From contig CAJNDS010002035.1 of assembly GCA_905221605.1 (NCBI GenBank), positions 624,500 through 688,499 of the forward strand: DNA of 64,000 nt. The letters run 5' to 3'. Position numbers and translations under genes: made by a program. This stretch comes from Symbiodinium natans. Taxonomy: Eukaryota; Sar; Dinophyceae; Suessiales; Symbiodiniaceae. A model generated the notes under the pieces. The model was not told the DNA's origin and searched no databases. It saw only the letters and a program-made list of their open reading frames with translations. Positions 8,601-18,500 of the stretch are shown here, piece after piece; positions within the stretch are counted from its first letter, which is position 1; each line of letters opens with the position of its first letter.

Positions 8601-10342
8601 GCACCCCTTTCCCTGACGATGTTGCGGTCGACCAAGCTCGCTGTAAAGGTGCTACCATCCGAACTCAGTGTTTGTCGCACATCCGTAAGCATGTCGATCG
8701 CTATGCTGCCTTCCTCCAACCGGATGTTGATGGTGGTGACATGGATACTGAGGACTTGGAGATGTACTTAGGCTCCATGGCGCACCCTCGTGCTTGGATT
8801 GACGGTATCATGATCCAAGCTGCAGCAGAAAAGTACGGTCAGGTCGTGGTGATCTGGCACAAGTCAAAGCCGCAGATGGACGCTGCTGGGCTTGTCACTC
8901 AGGCCAACTGGCAGCGAACCACTTTGGCCCCGGACTGGGCCAAGGATGGGATGCCTAAAATGGCAAAAGACAAGTCCCCCATAGTGCTTAGGCTTGAGAA
9001 TGAGCACTACACGTACATGGTCCCTCCGGAAGGAAGCGAGGTTCCTCTTGCTTGGCTTAGAGAAACTTCCGTGCCCCATAGGAGGCTTCTCCAAGGCTCT
9101 GCGGGCCCGGGTAGTGAGGTGAGTGTGGCTACGCCCTCACTGCACTCGCTTAGGTCCTGCTTGGACAGGCGGCAGGGAGCTACTCACTCAGGGAGTGCTG
9201 AAGACTCTCGAAGCCTCTCCGCTGCCACGCCCTCAGTTTACACTGTCGCCAAGGGTCCCTTGCAGGCCTCCCCGAAACCCTCAAAGAGCAGACCTGAGGC
9301 GTCAGAAGGGTCACGCCCCAGAAAAAGTCGTCGCGTTGAGGCTTTTTCCACTGGGCCCCACTCCCCCGGTCGAGGCAAACCCTCGTTTGGCTCGGCTTTC
9401 TCCTCAGGCTCCCCGGGTTGCAAGGCTCACTCTCCTTCTGAGTGCAACTGCAAAGCTGAGGTCGCGCCTGAGCCTTCGCTGTCTAAGGGGCCCTCAACCC
9501 CGTCTCTGCACACCTTCATGCGGCATGCTGCTCAAGAGGCGCCCAAGCCTCAGCTTGACCCCGCAGCCTCCCTTGAGCCCCCAGAGGTTCCCCCCCGCCG
9601 GCGCCTCAAACGCAAGCAGCACCCTTTGGGGGAAGACGAGGACACGGGGCACGAACCTCTTACTTTTTCAGAAAAGTCTGGACACCGAAAGAATCGGATT
9701 TCTACGGTCAGCTGGCCGTGCCCCTTATGTAAGGCCGTGTTTACGTGGACGGGGCACGACAAGGCCCTTAGCCAGAAACAGCGGCACATGAAGCTTGTGC
9801 ACAACACCAGGTTGTCGGCAGTGGGTGGCTCGAAATCCGATAAAATGAAGGACCAATGGGAAAAGAACCCTCGGCAGTTCAAGTCGGGAGCGGAGGCCAC
9901 CAAGAAGGCCTTGCTCAGGGCCAAGCAGCTCAAGGACCAGCAGCGTCACGACCTCGCTCACGCCACGTCCATGGGCCTTTTCCCTTGCATCAAAAAGACA
10001 TGGTTTTGTCGACGGTGCCTGGTTAAGGGCAACACCCGACAGATCACGGACAAGGCCTGCGAGCCCGAGGAGTGGGGCTGGAAAAATGGTTGGGCCTTGC
10101 GGGGCCTCACAGGCAGGCCCTGGCCAAGGCCTGTGACTTGTCCGAACAGAAAGTTGCGGAGTTCACGGAGCAAGCCACCAGGGTGGTTCAGAACGCTCGT
10201 CCTCGCAAAGATGTCCAGTCTGAGGCAACTAGGCGTAGGGCTGCCGCTAGAAAGGCCCAGTGGCGAAAGGATGAGGGGTACACTGCTGAGCCCGCTTCTC
10301 TTCCTGGCAAGCTCAACGCTTCGTTGCAGATGCCCCGCTTGA
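5642..10342 (+). CDS. LINE ORF1 region: OTU cysteine protease and zinc fingers
   Basis: Starts at ATG 5642; 1,566 codons to the stop, but meaningful sequence ends near 10085 (residue ~1480), where the frame of the downstream ORF takes over. The OTU domain spans residues ~955-1140: catalytic Cys973 sits in GGDGDCGFRSL with Asp970/Asp972 before it, and His1122 sits in NEHYTYMVPP. Around residues 1360-1390 is a CPLC...H...H zinc finger; a second Cys pair, CRRC, lies near residue 1455. The N-terminal ~900 residues are Arg/Ser/Pro-rich and gag-like, with no clear fold. OTU proteases usually cleave ubiquitin or process polyproteins; which applies here is not known. Confidence 0.8.
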   Translation: MQNSLFGAGCVDTTHPCKHTFKGKGQGLGGLVRWGWVLLLCLLCPAAACPTKTNLWAYPREDFNGSSTTGPTRAPVVHSFSFEQLSWAAADVTPRAVFGSGDAGSPGKDLGTLVEQKPCLCFEVLPKLLRGTTFSNASSLLLWPRIVPETRVWSLPIPESRHSSLLTTQNQRWQCAQPLVLPQSHAAFGPSFSCGLYGLLLTLVLLGELFWEVFRFWVRWKHLQSKASELRPVTTGSALSDVCDSVSECEPVVRSRMRNRRKLQFTLRCPEGRLWLQRAWWPARPARRVGSRRLTGVRNVVGLGGLWRLSPARSCSAVRKLQLRFAKVRLRRRQRRAVLSLLSLGLPPRPVGATSEDTVRDVLLNQLKGGRGRRKPKTGSNNDHDRAPDNPDEDSLADALTSFLDKWAKKPARSRESPRPAGTPERQPSLCEVLLSVLKKCKQSQASDEATFQQVKSALTKHKQSSKQTGATEKPQTVHRQVVVTGSSPNAVQDRGRGTPPAPNKPSPSPAPVSRAPSQQGRQVLGINSSEWTNNPIFLHRKTVLEVIQDGRMLEGNCTAVQSTQELLELQDTWLAFDCKQPLTVLATGEARGSRGCCLARASLRRGPLSAGFSCEEVGVLVLGEEGYAPKLKPASKVALSKFKAPAKALIRIVAPSHYRACCKESRQWDSPQAIVSEMAQWKVEGPSTQASSLTGGNWQWTKHKGSDQLIGHLKVSESLAQALAPHSGRRGIFISLIKDLKTPARIGWTPKHEDEEPDDYLSRCSSFASARGASLKYRCGGGNDLGVVRKDGEAEEVRAVVVNVRAPKDWEAEGLLAFLLEQKWLEPQVLNKRGQSWLVKGTPPHPASTWRYIDAEDPSITVHVTKAQGKPPSVRETVPLRAPRAKLSEVSARPAEQRRGRAPPDAATGAGAGPRAGKDTQEIGSDRARSRSREKDTTESSKAPPLAPVFDPMTDALSSGWKIRDLGGDGDCGFRSLSGAMHHAKGTPFPDDVAVDQARCKGATIRTQCLSHIRKHVDRYAAFLQPDVDGGDMDTEDLEMYLGSMAHPRAWIDGIMIQAAAEKYGQVVVIWHKSKPQMDAAGLVTQANWQRTTLAPDWAKDGMPKMAKDKSPIVLRLENEHYTYMVPPEGSEVPLAWLRETSVPHRRLLQGSAGPGSEVSVATPSLHSLRSCLDRRQGATHSGSAEDSRSLSAATPSVYTVAKGPLQASPKPSKSRPEASEGSRPRKSRRVEAFSTGPHSPGRGKPSFGSAFSSGSPGCKAHSPSECNCKAEVAPEPSLSKGPSTPSLHTFMRHAAQEAPKPQLDPAASLEPPEVPPRRRLKRKQHPLGEDEDTGHEPLTFSEKSGHRKNRISTVSWPCPLCKAVFTWTGHDKALSQKQRHMKLVHNTRLSAVGGSKSDKMKDQWEKNPRQFKSGAEATKKALLRAKQLKDQQRHDLAHATSMGLFPCIKKTWFCRRCLVKGNTRQITDKACEPEEWGWKNGWALRGLTGRPWPRPVTCPNRKLRSSRSKPPGWFRTLVLAKMSSLRQLGVGLPLERPSGERMRGTLLSPLLFLASSTLRCRCPA

Positions 10343-13300
10343 ATCTGAAAACCTCCAGTCGCGGAGGTGGCATCCGCAAGCGGCCTGCCGCTGCTGTGGG
10401 CGCTGCCAACGCTGGGGTCGCTGAGTCCCCCCCTCAGAACGGACCGGACTCGTCATGGCAACGTGACCTTACCGAGGAAGGAGTTGAGCGTCAACCGGGG
10501 CCCCAAAGGGAGGCTCGGCGGCGCAGAAAAGCAAAGCGAGCCCTTCCGATCTTGCTCGTTTGGCAGCTCAATGTGGCTTCGTTCGCTCTTAGAGGGTGGG
10601 ACTTGCTGGCCGCTGCGGAAGCCAACAGGGTGGACATCGTTGTTATGCAGGAAACTCGCATGACGTGCGAAGAGGCCGCGCGGGTCAACAACAGTCTCCA
10701 GCGATGGACGTTGTTTCATCAACAAGAAGAGCCTCCGGAGCAGCGGGCTACTACCGAAGGCGGAGTGGCTGTGGCGGTCCGAAGAGGCATCCCTGCTGTC
10801 AAAGGAGCGTCGCACTGTAGCGGTGCGGGCCAGTGGCTGCGCGTGGCTCTCCCGGGGCTTCATGTGACATCGGCCTACCGAAGACAGCTCAGCTACGAAG
10901 AACTGGCAGACTACAACGAGTCTCTTTGCGCTGACTTGGCGAGTTTGGGCAAGACGGCTACCATGACTTTCGGAGACTGGAATCATGATCCTCTTACCGA
11001 CCCGCTCAATGTGCAGGCGGCTGGGACCAGAGGTATGGTGCACTACCCCACCCTGCCCAACCCTGCTGAGGGCGACGAGCCTCAAGAACCTCTCCCCGCC
11101 CCGACTCGGTGGGCCTCGAATCGCTGCATCGACTGGGCGGTGAGAAGCAACGTTCAAGCCTCAGTTAAGCTCCTGCTCGACAAGTGGTCAGACCACAAGC
11201 TGTTGGAATGGAATATCGCGGGTCTCTCGACGGGGGGGCTTCCGAACTTCAAGCTCAGGCAAACTTCGGATCTGCGTAAACCCGACAATGTGTCTCAGAA
11301 GCAGTGGGATGAGGTCATCGACCGCTTGTGGAACAGGTCGGCTCAGGAACGCTGTAGCACCAATTTGAGCGAGTGGGAACAGCTTTCCAAGGCTGTAGAG
11401 GACGTGATGCGCGAAGCTCTTAGGGAGCTCGGAGCCCAGCGTCGCTTCACGACCAAGAACTACAAAGGTCAAGTTGCTGCTGTAACCCCGGATGTGCGAC
11501 ACCACAGGCCAAGCCCTCAGGGGGTCCCGACAGTCCGTACTGCTAGGCTGCGTCGTTTCGGACGGCGTGTTGAGCAGTACCACCGGCACCCCGAGCCTGC
11601 CCTGTCTCGCAGTGTGCTTAGGGAAGCTGCCTTCTTCGAGTGCCCTTCCTCCCCTCTCGAGCCTGGCTCTCTCTCGGACTTTCGACTGTGGCTTGAGAAC
11701 GAACTTCGTAGACTGGAAACTGCTCAACGAGACAAGCGTCTTCGGGAGTGGAAGCAGAAGATGCAACAGGAGGACGGTCCGGTCTGGCGGTGGCTCGCTA
11801 AGGCCAAAAAGACCGAGGTTACGTGCGGGCTCAAGGACTCCAGCGGGCAAGTCATGACGCCCGTGGCAACCATGCAAACTGTCGAAGCTTTCTGGCGTCG
11901 GCATTGGCCCGGCAGCGAGGACCTGGCTGACAAACTAGAGGTTGTTGAGAACTTGTACCACGAGTTTGGGCTAGGGGACCAGGTCCGGCACCCTGGCATG
12001 CCGCCTCTCTCAGGCAGCGACCTTAAGCGCACCTTGTCACGGCAAAAGGGCAAGGCTGCGGGCCCAGAGGGTTGGAGGCCGGAAGAGCTGTGGAGTTGGC
12101 CGGCGCCAGCCTTGGACCTGCTCGCGGCTTTCCTTAACAAGGTTGAACAGGGGAGTAGCTGGCCCAGAGCCCTCAGGCAATGGCGACAAGTCCACCTTAG
12201 TAAACCAAACAAGCCTGCCGGCGAGTTGGGAAGCCTGCGACCCATCAGCATCGGTTCAGCCGTCTATCGGACGTGGTCGGCCACTCGGATTCGACAGCTC
12301 GGGCCTTGGCTTCGGCGTAGGTTCCCAGACCAAGTGCACGGAGCCTTGCCAGGTAGGGGGGTTCACACCGCCTTACTTGAGCCGCTCGCAGAGATCGAGG
12401 CCGCTCAGTGGTCTTCTCAAGGGAGTCTCCGCTATCTCGGCTCCTCTGACTTATCTAAGGCCTTCGATACGATGCACGGGGCCCTCTCGGTCGGCGCACT
12501 AAGGCGCTTAGGAGTGCCGCAACCTCTGTGCGATGCTTGGCACCGAGCATGGACCTCCCAAGAGCGGGTGCTCCAACTGGCGGCCTTCTGCAGCCAGGGT
12601 GCGGTGACTGAGGTCATGGCCTTGCCGCAAGGCGACCCGGCGTCCCCGGCTGCCTTGACAGCTCCTCTCGTGGAGTCCCTTCGGCGCATCCAGAGTATCT
12701 TCGCTGAAAGAAGACATGGGCGCTCTTTGTTCAGGTTGTTTCTTGACGACAGAAGCTGGTATTGCGCAAAGCGCAAGACTTGTCTGGACGTCGGCCGAAC
12801 GTGGCTTCAAGAAGTATCGGTTTGGGGTTTGGGGGAGAACAAATCCAAAGCGGATTTCGGCGTTGTGGGTTCGGCTCAGGCGCGCCGGCGCATGCAAACC
12901 GAGCTGCGCCGTCGCGAGCAGGTGGGGGAAGTCAAGCTTCGCCCGCGCCTCCTGGGCTCTCGCGTGCACACGAACAGGGCGCACAGCAAGCCACAAGGAG
13001 AAGAGCGTGACCGGCTCGTTGAAGCCAAGAAGATGGCAGCCTGGGGTAGTCACCTGCCCTGCGACCAGGCCCGAAAGGCCTACTTCCTCAAACAGACTGC
13101 GGTGGCTAAGGCTGCGGCTCCCACGTACGTGAGGCTGGAGGCTCTTAGGGCTCTTGAGGGGGTTCAGTCTACTATCAATCGAGCTGTTCGCTCGTCTGGG
13201 CATGCCAGAGGAGGGAGTTTGGCTGTCTCAAGTTCCGTCATGGGCATGTTGCTTCGGTCCAGGTTTTGGTTCAGAGTCATCTGCCTGTGTTGCGGGCTGC

Positions 13301-13440
13301 TTGGCATCAAGGCCGTTCCTACGGGCCCGTGGGTTTGGCTAGGAGGTGGATGCAGAGGCATGGGTGGAGCGAGGCTGGGGTCTTTCGGTGGACGCACCCA
13401 GTTACTCAGGCCACTTTGTTCTCTAGTGATGTCCACTTAG
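10072..13440 (+). CDS. LINE endonuclease and reverse transcriptase
   Basis: Open frame from a non-ATG codon (GTG 10072), overlapping the previous ORF and in the -1 frame to it, so it is probably a continuation rather than an independent protein. The APE-like endonuclease has QLNV (~10562), MQETR (~10648), FGDWNHDP (~10970) and SDH (~11190). The reverse transcriptase has LRPISIGSAVYR (~12235), SSDLSKAFDTM (~12445), ALPQGDPASP (~12620) and catalytic FLDDR (~12740), where most families have Y/FADD. Useful sequence ends near 13230; the last 70 or so codons are out of frame. Confidence 0.85.
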   Translation: MGLEKWLGLAGPHRQALAKACDLSEQKVAEFTEQATRVVQNARPRKDVQSEATRRRAAARKAQWRKDEGYTAEPASLPGKLNASLQMPRLNLKTSSRGGGIRKRPAAAVGAANAGVAESPPQNGPDSSWQRDLTEEGVERQPGPQREARRRRKAKRALPILLVWQLNVASFALRGWDLLAAAEANRVDIVVMQETRMTCEEAARVNNSLQRWTLFHQQEEPPEQRATTEGGVAVAVRRGIPAVKGASHCSGAGQWLRVALPGLHVTSAYRRQLSYEELADYNESLCADLASLGKTATMTFGDWNHDPLTDPLNVQAAGTRGMVHYPTLPNPAEGDEPQEPLPAPTRWASNRCIDWAVRSNVQASVKLLLDKWSDHKLLEWNIAGLSTGGLPNFKLRQTSDLRKPDNVSQKQWDEVIDRLWNRSAQERCSTNLSEWEQLSKAVEDVMREALRELGAQRRFTTKNYKGQVAAVTPDVRHHRPSPQGVPTVRTARLRRFGRRVEQYHRHPEPALSRSVLREAAFFECPSSPLEPGSLSDFRLWLENELRRLETAQRDKRLREWKQKMQQEDGPVWRWLAKAKKTEVTCGLKDSSGQVMTPVATMQTVEAFWRRHWPGSEDLADKLEVVENLYHEFGLGDQVRHPGMPPLSGSDLKRTLSRQKGKAAGPEGWRPEELWSWPAPALDLLAAFLNKVEQGSSWPRALRQWRQVHLSKPNKPAGELGSLRPISIGSAVYRTWSATRIRQLGPWLRRRFPDQVHGALPGRGVHTALLEPLAEIEAAQWSSQGSLRYLGSSDLSKAFDTMHGALSVGALRRLGVPQPLCDAWHRAWTSQERVLQLAAFCSQGAVTEVMALPQGDPASPAALTAPLVESLRRIQSIFAERRHGRSLFRLFLDDRSWYCAKRKTCLDVGRTWLQEVSVWGLGENKSKADFGVVGSAQARRRMQTELRRREQVGEVKLRPRLLGSRVHTNRAHSKPQGEERDRLVEAKKMAAWGSHLPCDQARKAYFLKQTAVAKAAAPTYVRLEALRALEGVQSTINRAVRSSGHARGGSLAVSSSVMGMLLRSRFWFRVICLCCGLLGIKAVPTGPWVWLGGGCRGMGGARLGSFGGRTQLLRPLCSLVMST

Positions 13441-13964
13441 GCCGGCAGGAGAGAGGCATTCGGCTAAGGGAGCAAAACAAAGATGCCATCAACCACGCCT
13501 TGCGTGACGCTTGGAGGGCTCGGTGCTGGGTCACGTGGCTGGCGCAGGGCTCTAACCGGGCCAGGCCGCTGGCCGCTCTGTCTTGGCCCCAGGTGCGTGG
13601 CAGGTTTAAGATGGCTGTTAGTATCTTGAACCAGCTCCCCTGCGAACTGAAGTCTCATGCTCAGGCGGTCATGGTGGGACACATGGTGTCCCCAGCGGCA
13701 TTCCACGTAATGTCCAGTCCGCAGGCTGCTATGATCCCCTGCCCCTTCTGCGGGTCTCAGGAGGCGCCGGACTTCGAGCACGTGATGTGGGTGTGTGAGT
13801 ACTTTAGTCAGACAAGGCCCGCTTGCGGCGCCCTTGACCCTTTGCAGCTTTGGCTTGTGTGGCCATCACAGGCTAAGGCAAAAAAGGAGAACCTTCAAGT
13901 GGTACTTCACGCAGCTGAAGTTCGGAGGGGCGTGCTTCGCGCGCGCCATGACACGGACTCCTAA
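13266..13964 (+). CDS. LINE ORF2 C-terminal part, frame-shifted
   Basis: Continues the RT protein in the -1 frame after a break between about 13200 and 13265. It contains CPFCGSQEAPDFEHVMWVC (about 13740-13797), the CCHC-like motif that closes many LINE ORF2 proteins, and ends at TAA 13962-13964. No ATG start is expected because it is the tail of the upstream protein. The remaining 70 bp to the target duplication are a short 3' untranslated region. Confidence 0.75.
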   Translation: MVQSHLPVLRAAWHQGRSYGPVGLARRWMQRHGWSEAGVFRWTHPVTQATLFSSDVHLGRQERGIRLREQNKDAINHALRDAWRARCWVTWLAQGSNRARPLAALSWPQVRGRFKMAVSILNQLPCELKSHAQAVMVGHMVSPAAFHVMSSPQAAMIPCPFCGSQEAPDFEHVMWVCEYFSQTRPACGALDPLQLWLVWPSQAKAKKENLQVVLHAAEVRRGVLRARHDTDS

Positions 13965-14034
13965 GGACCGGTGCCAGCAGTGCGGCAAGAGCGCCTCGTC
14001 AGGGCGAACCTCTACCGCACCAGCAACTACTACT

Positions 14035-14049
14035 ACAGGCTTTGGTGCA
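14035..14049 (+). repeat. Right 15-bp target site duplication, restoring the splice acceptor
   Basis: Identical to 5481-5495. The AG at 14037-14038 is the working acceptor for the downstream exon. Confidence 0.85.
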
Positions 14050-14885
14050 TCTTCGAGCTTGCTGCGTTCCGGAAGGCGAATTCATCAGGACGTACTGTGC
14101 TGAAGCCCCTCTACTTGGAGGTCGGCCTGCTTTATGTGATCCTTGCGAACTATATTGTCGTTCTGGTCGAAGAAGCGAGAGTTAGGTATGCAGAGGACGA
14201 AGCCTGGGATGTGGATGGCTGGTGGGTTCTAGCACGTGTCTCTATTTCGATTCCCTATGCCCTGCTGCTTCATGGCTTGCGCCGGCTCTGCCACGAGAAA
14301 CGCCATCTCATTGAGAATATCAGAAGATTTGAATTGGCAAAGGTGAGCTGCCGCCTCAAGAGCGACAGAGATTTCATCTATGCTGGCATTCGTGAGTGGT
14401 ATGGAAGCGAGGAGGCATTCGAGCAATATGTGCGAGGCACGCTCTACGACGAACTTGTCCATCCGTTTCGGAGATCAGACTTTCCAGCTGTGTATTGGCT
14501 TATGGCGATGACGACGTTGTTTGCAAACCAAGTGGATATTTGGGTGACCAACTATAGAAACACATCTTCAGTCTCGTCAGGTCTTTATCAGTTCCGACGA
14601 TTTCTGGCGCTTGTCGTTGCAGACCCTTTGACAGGCATAAACGGTATGAGCTATACCTTCTTCCTGTGTGACTATTTGGCACGCCCTGCAGCAGGAATGT
14701 GTGATTACGGAAAGACTGTGCTGGTTTGGTCTGTGCTCATGCTCGGTACCTATGGGTGGCTGCTCCAGTCTGATATCATGGCCGCCTCGGAAAGAATTGA
14801 GGTCACTATTGCCATTTGTGCTGCTCAAGCTGTCGCCTACGTCTTTCTCAGGTGCTTGGTGGGTGCAAAGATGAGGATGATTTGA
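14039..14885 (+). CDS. TIR-like multi-pass membrane protein, 3' exon
   Basis: Begins after ACAG at 14038 and continues the upstream exon in frame: Ser-Arg-Leu-Trp-Cys-Ile-Phe-Glu-Leu-Ala-Ala-Phe, the TIR-type W-C-x2-E-L signature. Hydrophobic segments follow at about 14110-14170 (LEVGLLYVILANYIVVLVE), 14220-14280, 14490-14530, 14720-14765 and 14800-14860, so the protein is a multi-pass membrane protein. A loop with EWYGSEEAFEQYVRGTLYDE lies between them. It ends at TGA 14883-14885. The frame is intact despite the 8.5-kb insertion next to its 5' edge, so the gene may still be functional. The TIR assignment rests on motifs only. Confidence 0.7.
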
Positions 14886-15530
14886 GGTTCTAATGCCAGG
14901 AGATGAAGCTTTGGAGGTGACGGTCATGTCAGGGAAGGGGGAAAGCCGATGCTTCTCATCATGTCACGGTGCGGATTCCAGGTGTTCCACCAGTTTCACG
15001 CAGACGAGATTGGCCCAAGGACCCTCGATTTCTGCAGTTGCCATAAACAGAAAAAAGAGCTGTTACCCTGGCGCGGATGTCAGGCTTGTGGGCTTCTGGG
15101 GCAGTCTCGCCAGAAGAATAGTGGTTTGGTACAGTGTCCTTGCAAGAGTATACCTGCCCGTGAAGACCATTTTGAAAATCTCCCTTCGGCTGACCTGTTT
15201 TTATGTATGGTGTGGTTGTTTTGGTGGTTTACCTGCCATGTGGGCTTAAAGATTCGGGAAACCGCGTGAAGACATGCTCGAAAGTTCCCTTTCAGCAATT
15301 TGGGCTCAGCGTTTGGATAGTGCAGCAGTTCGATGCAGGGTCATGCAGAGCAATACTTCTGCCTTCCAACAACAGGACATGTCTGGCACACTTCTCTAGG
15401 TGAAGTGCTCGCAAATTGAAGCAGCTGAATGAACTGAACATACGAGTGTGCTTGAAGGCATTGCGCAGGTTCTTTCTCTGCACGTATACACCCAAAATGC
15501 TGGTCGAGGCGGGATGCTGTTCAACCCTGG
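14886..15530. other. 3' flank of the TIR-like gene
   Basis: Non-repetitive, with open frames of low credibility. It probably holds the 3' untranslated region. No polyadenylation signal was identified. 15091-15139 resembles 3634-3673. Confidence 0.4.
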
Positions 15531-18500
15531 GCCCCTAAACCCTAAAGCCCTAAACCCTAAGACCACAAACCCTAAAGCCCAATACCCCTCACGTGGAAGT
15601 TTCCCAAAACGGGGTATTGCCCCTATACCCCCAGTAGAATCCCTTGTAAAAGGACCCGTCAACCCTAAACCAATCGTAGGGGTCTAGGGTTTCGGGGTTT
15701 GGGTTTAGGGTTTAGGGTTTAGGGTTTAGGGTTTAGCGTTTAGGGTTTAGGGTTTAGGGTTTGGGGTTCAGGGTTTCGGGTTTAAGGTTTTAGCAGCCCT
15801 GATGCAGGAGGCTCAGCCACGCCTGCCGAACGGCCCGACGCTCTGTGCCGACATGCCGCCTGGCTGGCACACAGTGTTGGGGGCTTCTAGTTCTGGGTGC
15901 CTAAACCCTAAACCCTAAACCCTAAACGCCAAACCCGAAGTGCGGTTCAGCTAGCCCATGCAAGGTTCAGCTAAAGGTCCAGTGAGCTACTTTGATGCCA
16001 TGTTGCGAGAAGAGCAGTGACCTTTGTGAAAGATTCTAAGCCCTGGCCCCTGGTTTAGGGTTTAGGGTTTAGGGTTTAGGGTTTAGGGTTTAGGGTGAAG
16101 AGTTTAGGGTTTCGGCTTTAGAGCCAGGAACCCAGATCCCCAAGCTCTCTCCGTGGACAGGGTGAGTTGGCCCCTGAATACAGTGCTGTACCTTTACCTC
16201 GTTTAGGGTCTTCCTAAACCCTGAACCCTAAACCCCAAACCCTAAACCCTAAACCCCAAACCCTAAACCCTAAACCCGAAACCCTCTACAAGGGCATCCT
16301 GCCAGGAGGCTTTGTATCCATGCTGAACTCAACTCGCAGAGGGTCTCGGGTCCAGGGAGCCCCAGACCCCAAACCCCATACCCTAACCCGAAGCCCTAAG
16401 CCCTAAACCCTAACCCCCAAACCCCATACCCCAAACCCCAAACCCTAAACCCTAAGCCCTACACCCTAAACCCTAAACCCTAACCCCCAAACTTGCCCTA
16501 AACCCTAGATCCTAAGCCCCAAACCCGAATATCCGCAACTCACCTTCCCCCCCTGTGCGTATCTCCACGGCTCAATGCATCTCAGGGCAACCCTAAGCAA
16601 ACCAAAAGCCCCGAACAAGCCCTGAAGCCCCAGGTCAGTGGAGAGAAAGACCTCCATGACCTACCTCCCCGTATAGAACCCTAAACCCTAAGCCCTAAAC
16701 CCTAAACCCTAAACCCTAAACCCTAAGCCCTAAACCCTAAACCCTAAACCCTTGAGGCCCTTGTGAAGGGGGCCGCACTTAGGAGGGTGCTCGGTTTCTT
16801 CTTCCTGAACTGAACTTTGAACCCGAAACTCATTGGGTGCAGGCCTCCCTAGCATCGCCCCCTTGGGTTGGATTGGGGTGCAAGGCTTGAGGGTTTATTG
16901 GGTTTAGGGTTTAGGGTTTAGGGTTTAGGGTGTAAGGGTTTGAAAGGGCTAAACCGGGTCAAGCCCTCAAATCCTAAACCTCAAGCCCCACACCCCAAAC
17001 CCTAAATCCGCCAAAAGACTTAAAGCCTATCGAACCTCAAAGACTCTCGAAAAGCCCTGGCTATCACATCTTTGGGGGCTTGGGGTGTAGTTCAGGTCTA
17101 CAAAGGGTGTTCGTCATAGGGTTGATAAGGGTGTAGTTTTCTAAGAGTCTAGGGTTTTAGGCCTTTACAAGGGTTTATAAGAGTTTATAAGGGTTTATAA
17201 GGCTTTATAAGGGTTTATAAGGGTTCATGGGCCTTTACAAGGGTCTATATCCGGCTTAGGGTTTGCGAGAGTTTCGTCGGGTTTAGTAGGGGTTTAGGGT
17301 GACCCCGACGCCTGACCTATGCACCGGCCCCCACAGGTCCAAGACAGCCCACGCCTCGGGTGGAGGGTCCGAGGGAATCGGCTTAGGGTTTGGGGTTTGG
17401 GTTTAGGGTGTAGGGTTTAGGGTTGAGGTTTAGAGTTTAGGGGTTGGGGGCCCAGGGCGGAGGGACGCCGAAAACCCTGGAAACTGCCAAGCCCTTAAGC
17501 TTTCAACCCTAAGCCCCGAAAGCCCTGGACCCCAAACCCCAAAAACGCAAAACCCCCAAAAGCCCGAAAACCTTAAACCCCAAAGCCCCAAAGCCCTGGG
17601 AAGGACCGGTCTTTGGGTGGCTTTCGGTTAGGAGGGGACGCCGTGGTTAGAGCGGTTTGGGGCATGTCTTCCGGGCTCTCTAAATTGCGGTTCCCTTGTG
17701 TGAGCTGTAAAAGCTTCCGGGATATCGCCGCCTGTCTCTGGCATGTTATTGCTTTCTGTTTTTCCTTCTTCTTCAGCTTCCTCTTCTTCTTCTTCTTCTT
17801 CTTCTTCTTCTTCTTCTTGGGTCTGGAGACCTCTACACTGTAGCCGTCACCCTCCGGGTTGAGCCCCAAACCCTAAACCTTAATCCCTGCTCAATTGGGT
17901 AGATGCTTATTTTTTGGGGGTTTGGGGATTGGTTTTTTTTTTGGGATTTTTTGGGGTTTTGCGGCTTGGGCCTGGGGCTTGGGGCCAAAGGTTAGGGCGT
18001 AGGGTTTAGGGTTTCGCCCCTCAGACTTGGGATGTTCCCACGGGACCTACTAGGGATTACAGTGCAACCTTTTTGAATCCCTTTTGAGGACTGCTAGGAG
18101 AAGGGGAACATCCCAACCTCAAGCCCTCTCAGCCCTAAACCCTAAACCCTAAACCCTAAACCCTAAACCCTAAACCCTAAACCCTAAACCCTAAACCCTA
18201 AACCCTAAACCCTAAACCCTAAACCCTAAACCCTAAACCGATGCTGCAGAACCCCCAGGCCTCAGCAGTCCTCTTCTTGCAGGGCCCAGCCTCGAGTTCA
18301 GAGTCTGGTGGTTTTGTTGGGTCTCGAGTGCGGGGGGTTTGGGGTTTAGGGTTTAGGGTTTAGGGTTCAGGGTTTAGGGTTTAGGGTTTAGGGTGGGCTT
18401 TAGAGGCTAAAAGGGTCAAATTCGGGGTCTCGGGGTCGTGGCTTGGCCCAGGTCAGTCCCGACTGGCAAAAGTGGCTCACGCAACATCTTTTCAAGCCGG

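Larger units (their letters stand above)
5496..14034 (+). mobile_element. Non-LTR (LINE) retrotransposon with OTU protease, endonuclease and RT
   Basis: An 8,539-bp element in the orientation of its host gene, bounded by a 15-bp target duplication. In order it encodes: a long basic N-terminal region; an OTU cysteine protease domain; zinc-finger motifs; an APE-type (exonuclease-endonuclease-phosphatase) endonuclease; a reverse transcriptase; and a C-terminal Cys/His motif of the kind found at the end of LINE ORF2 proteins. The 3' end is CAACTACTACT rather than poly(A). Two -1 frame changes (near 10080 and 13200-13265) break what may once have been one polyprotein, so the copy is probably inactive unless frameshifting is used. 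The clade was not determined. Confidence 0.85.
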
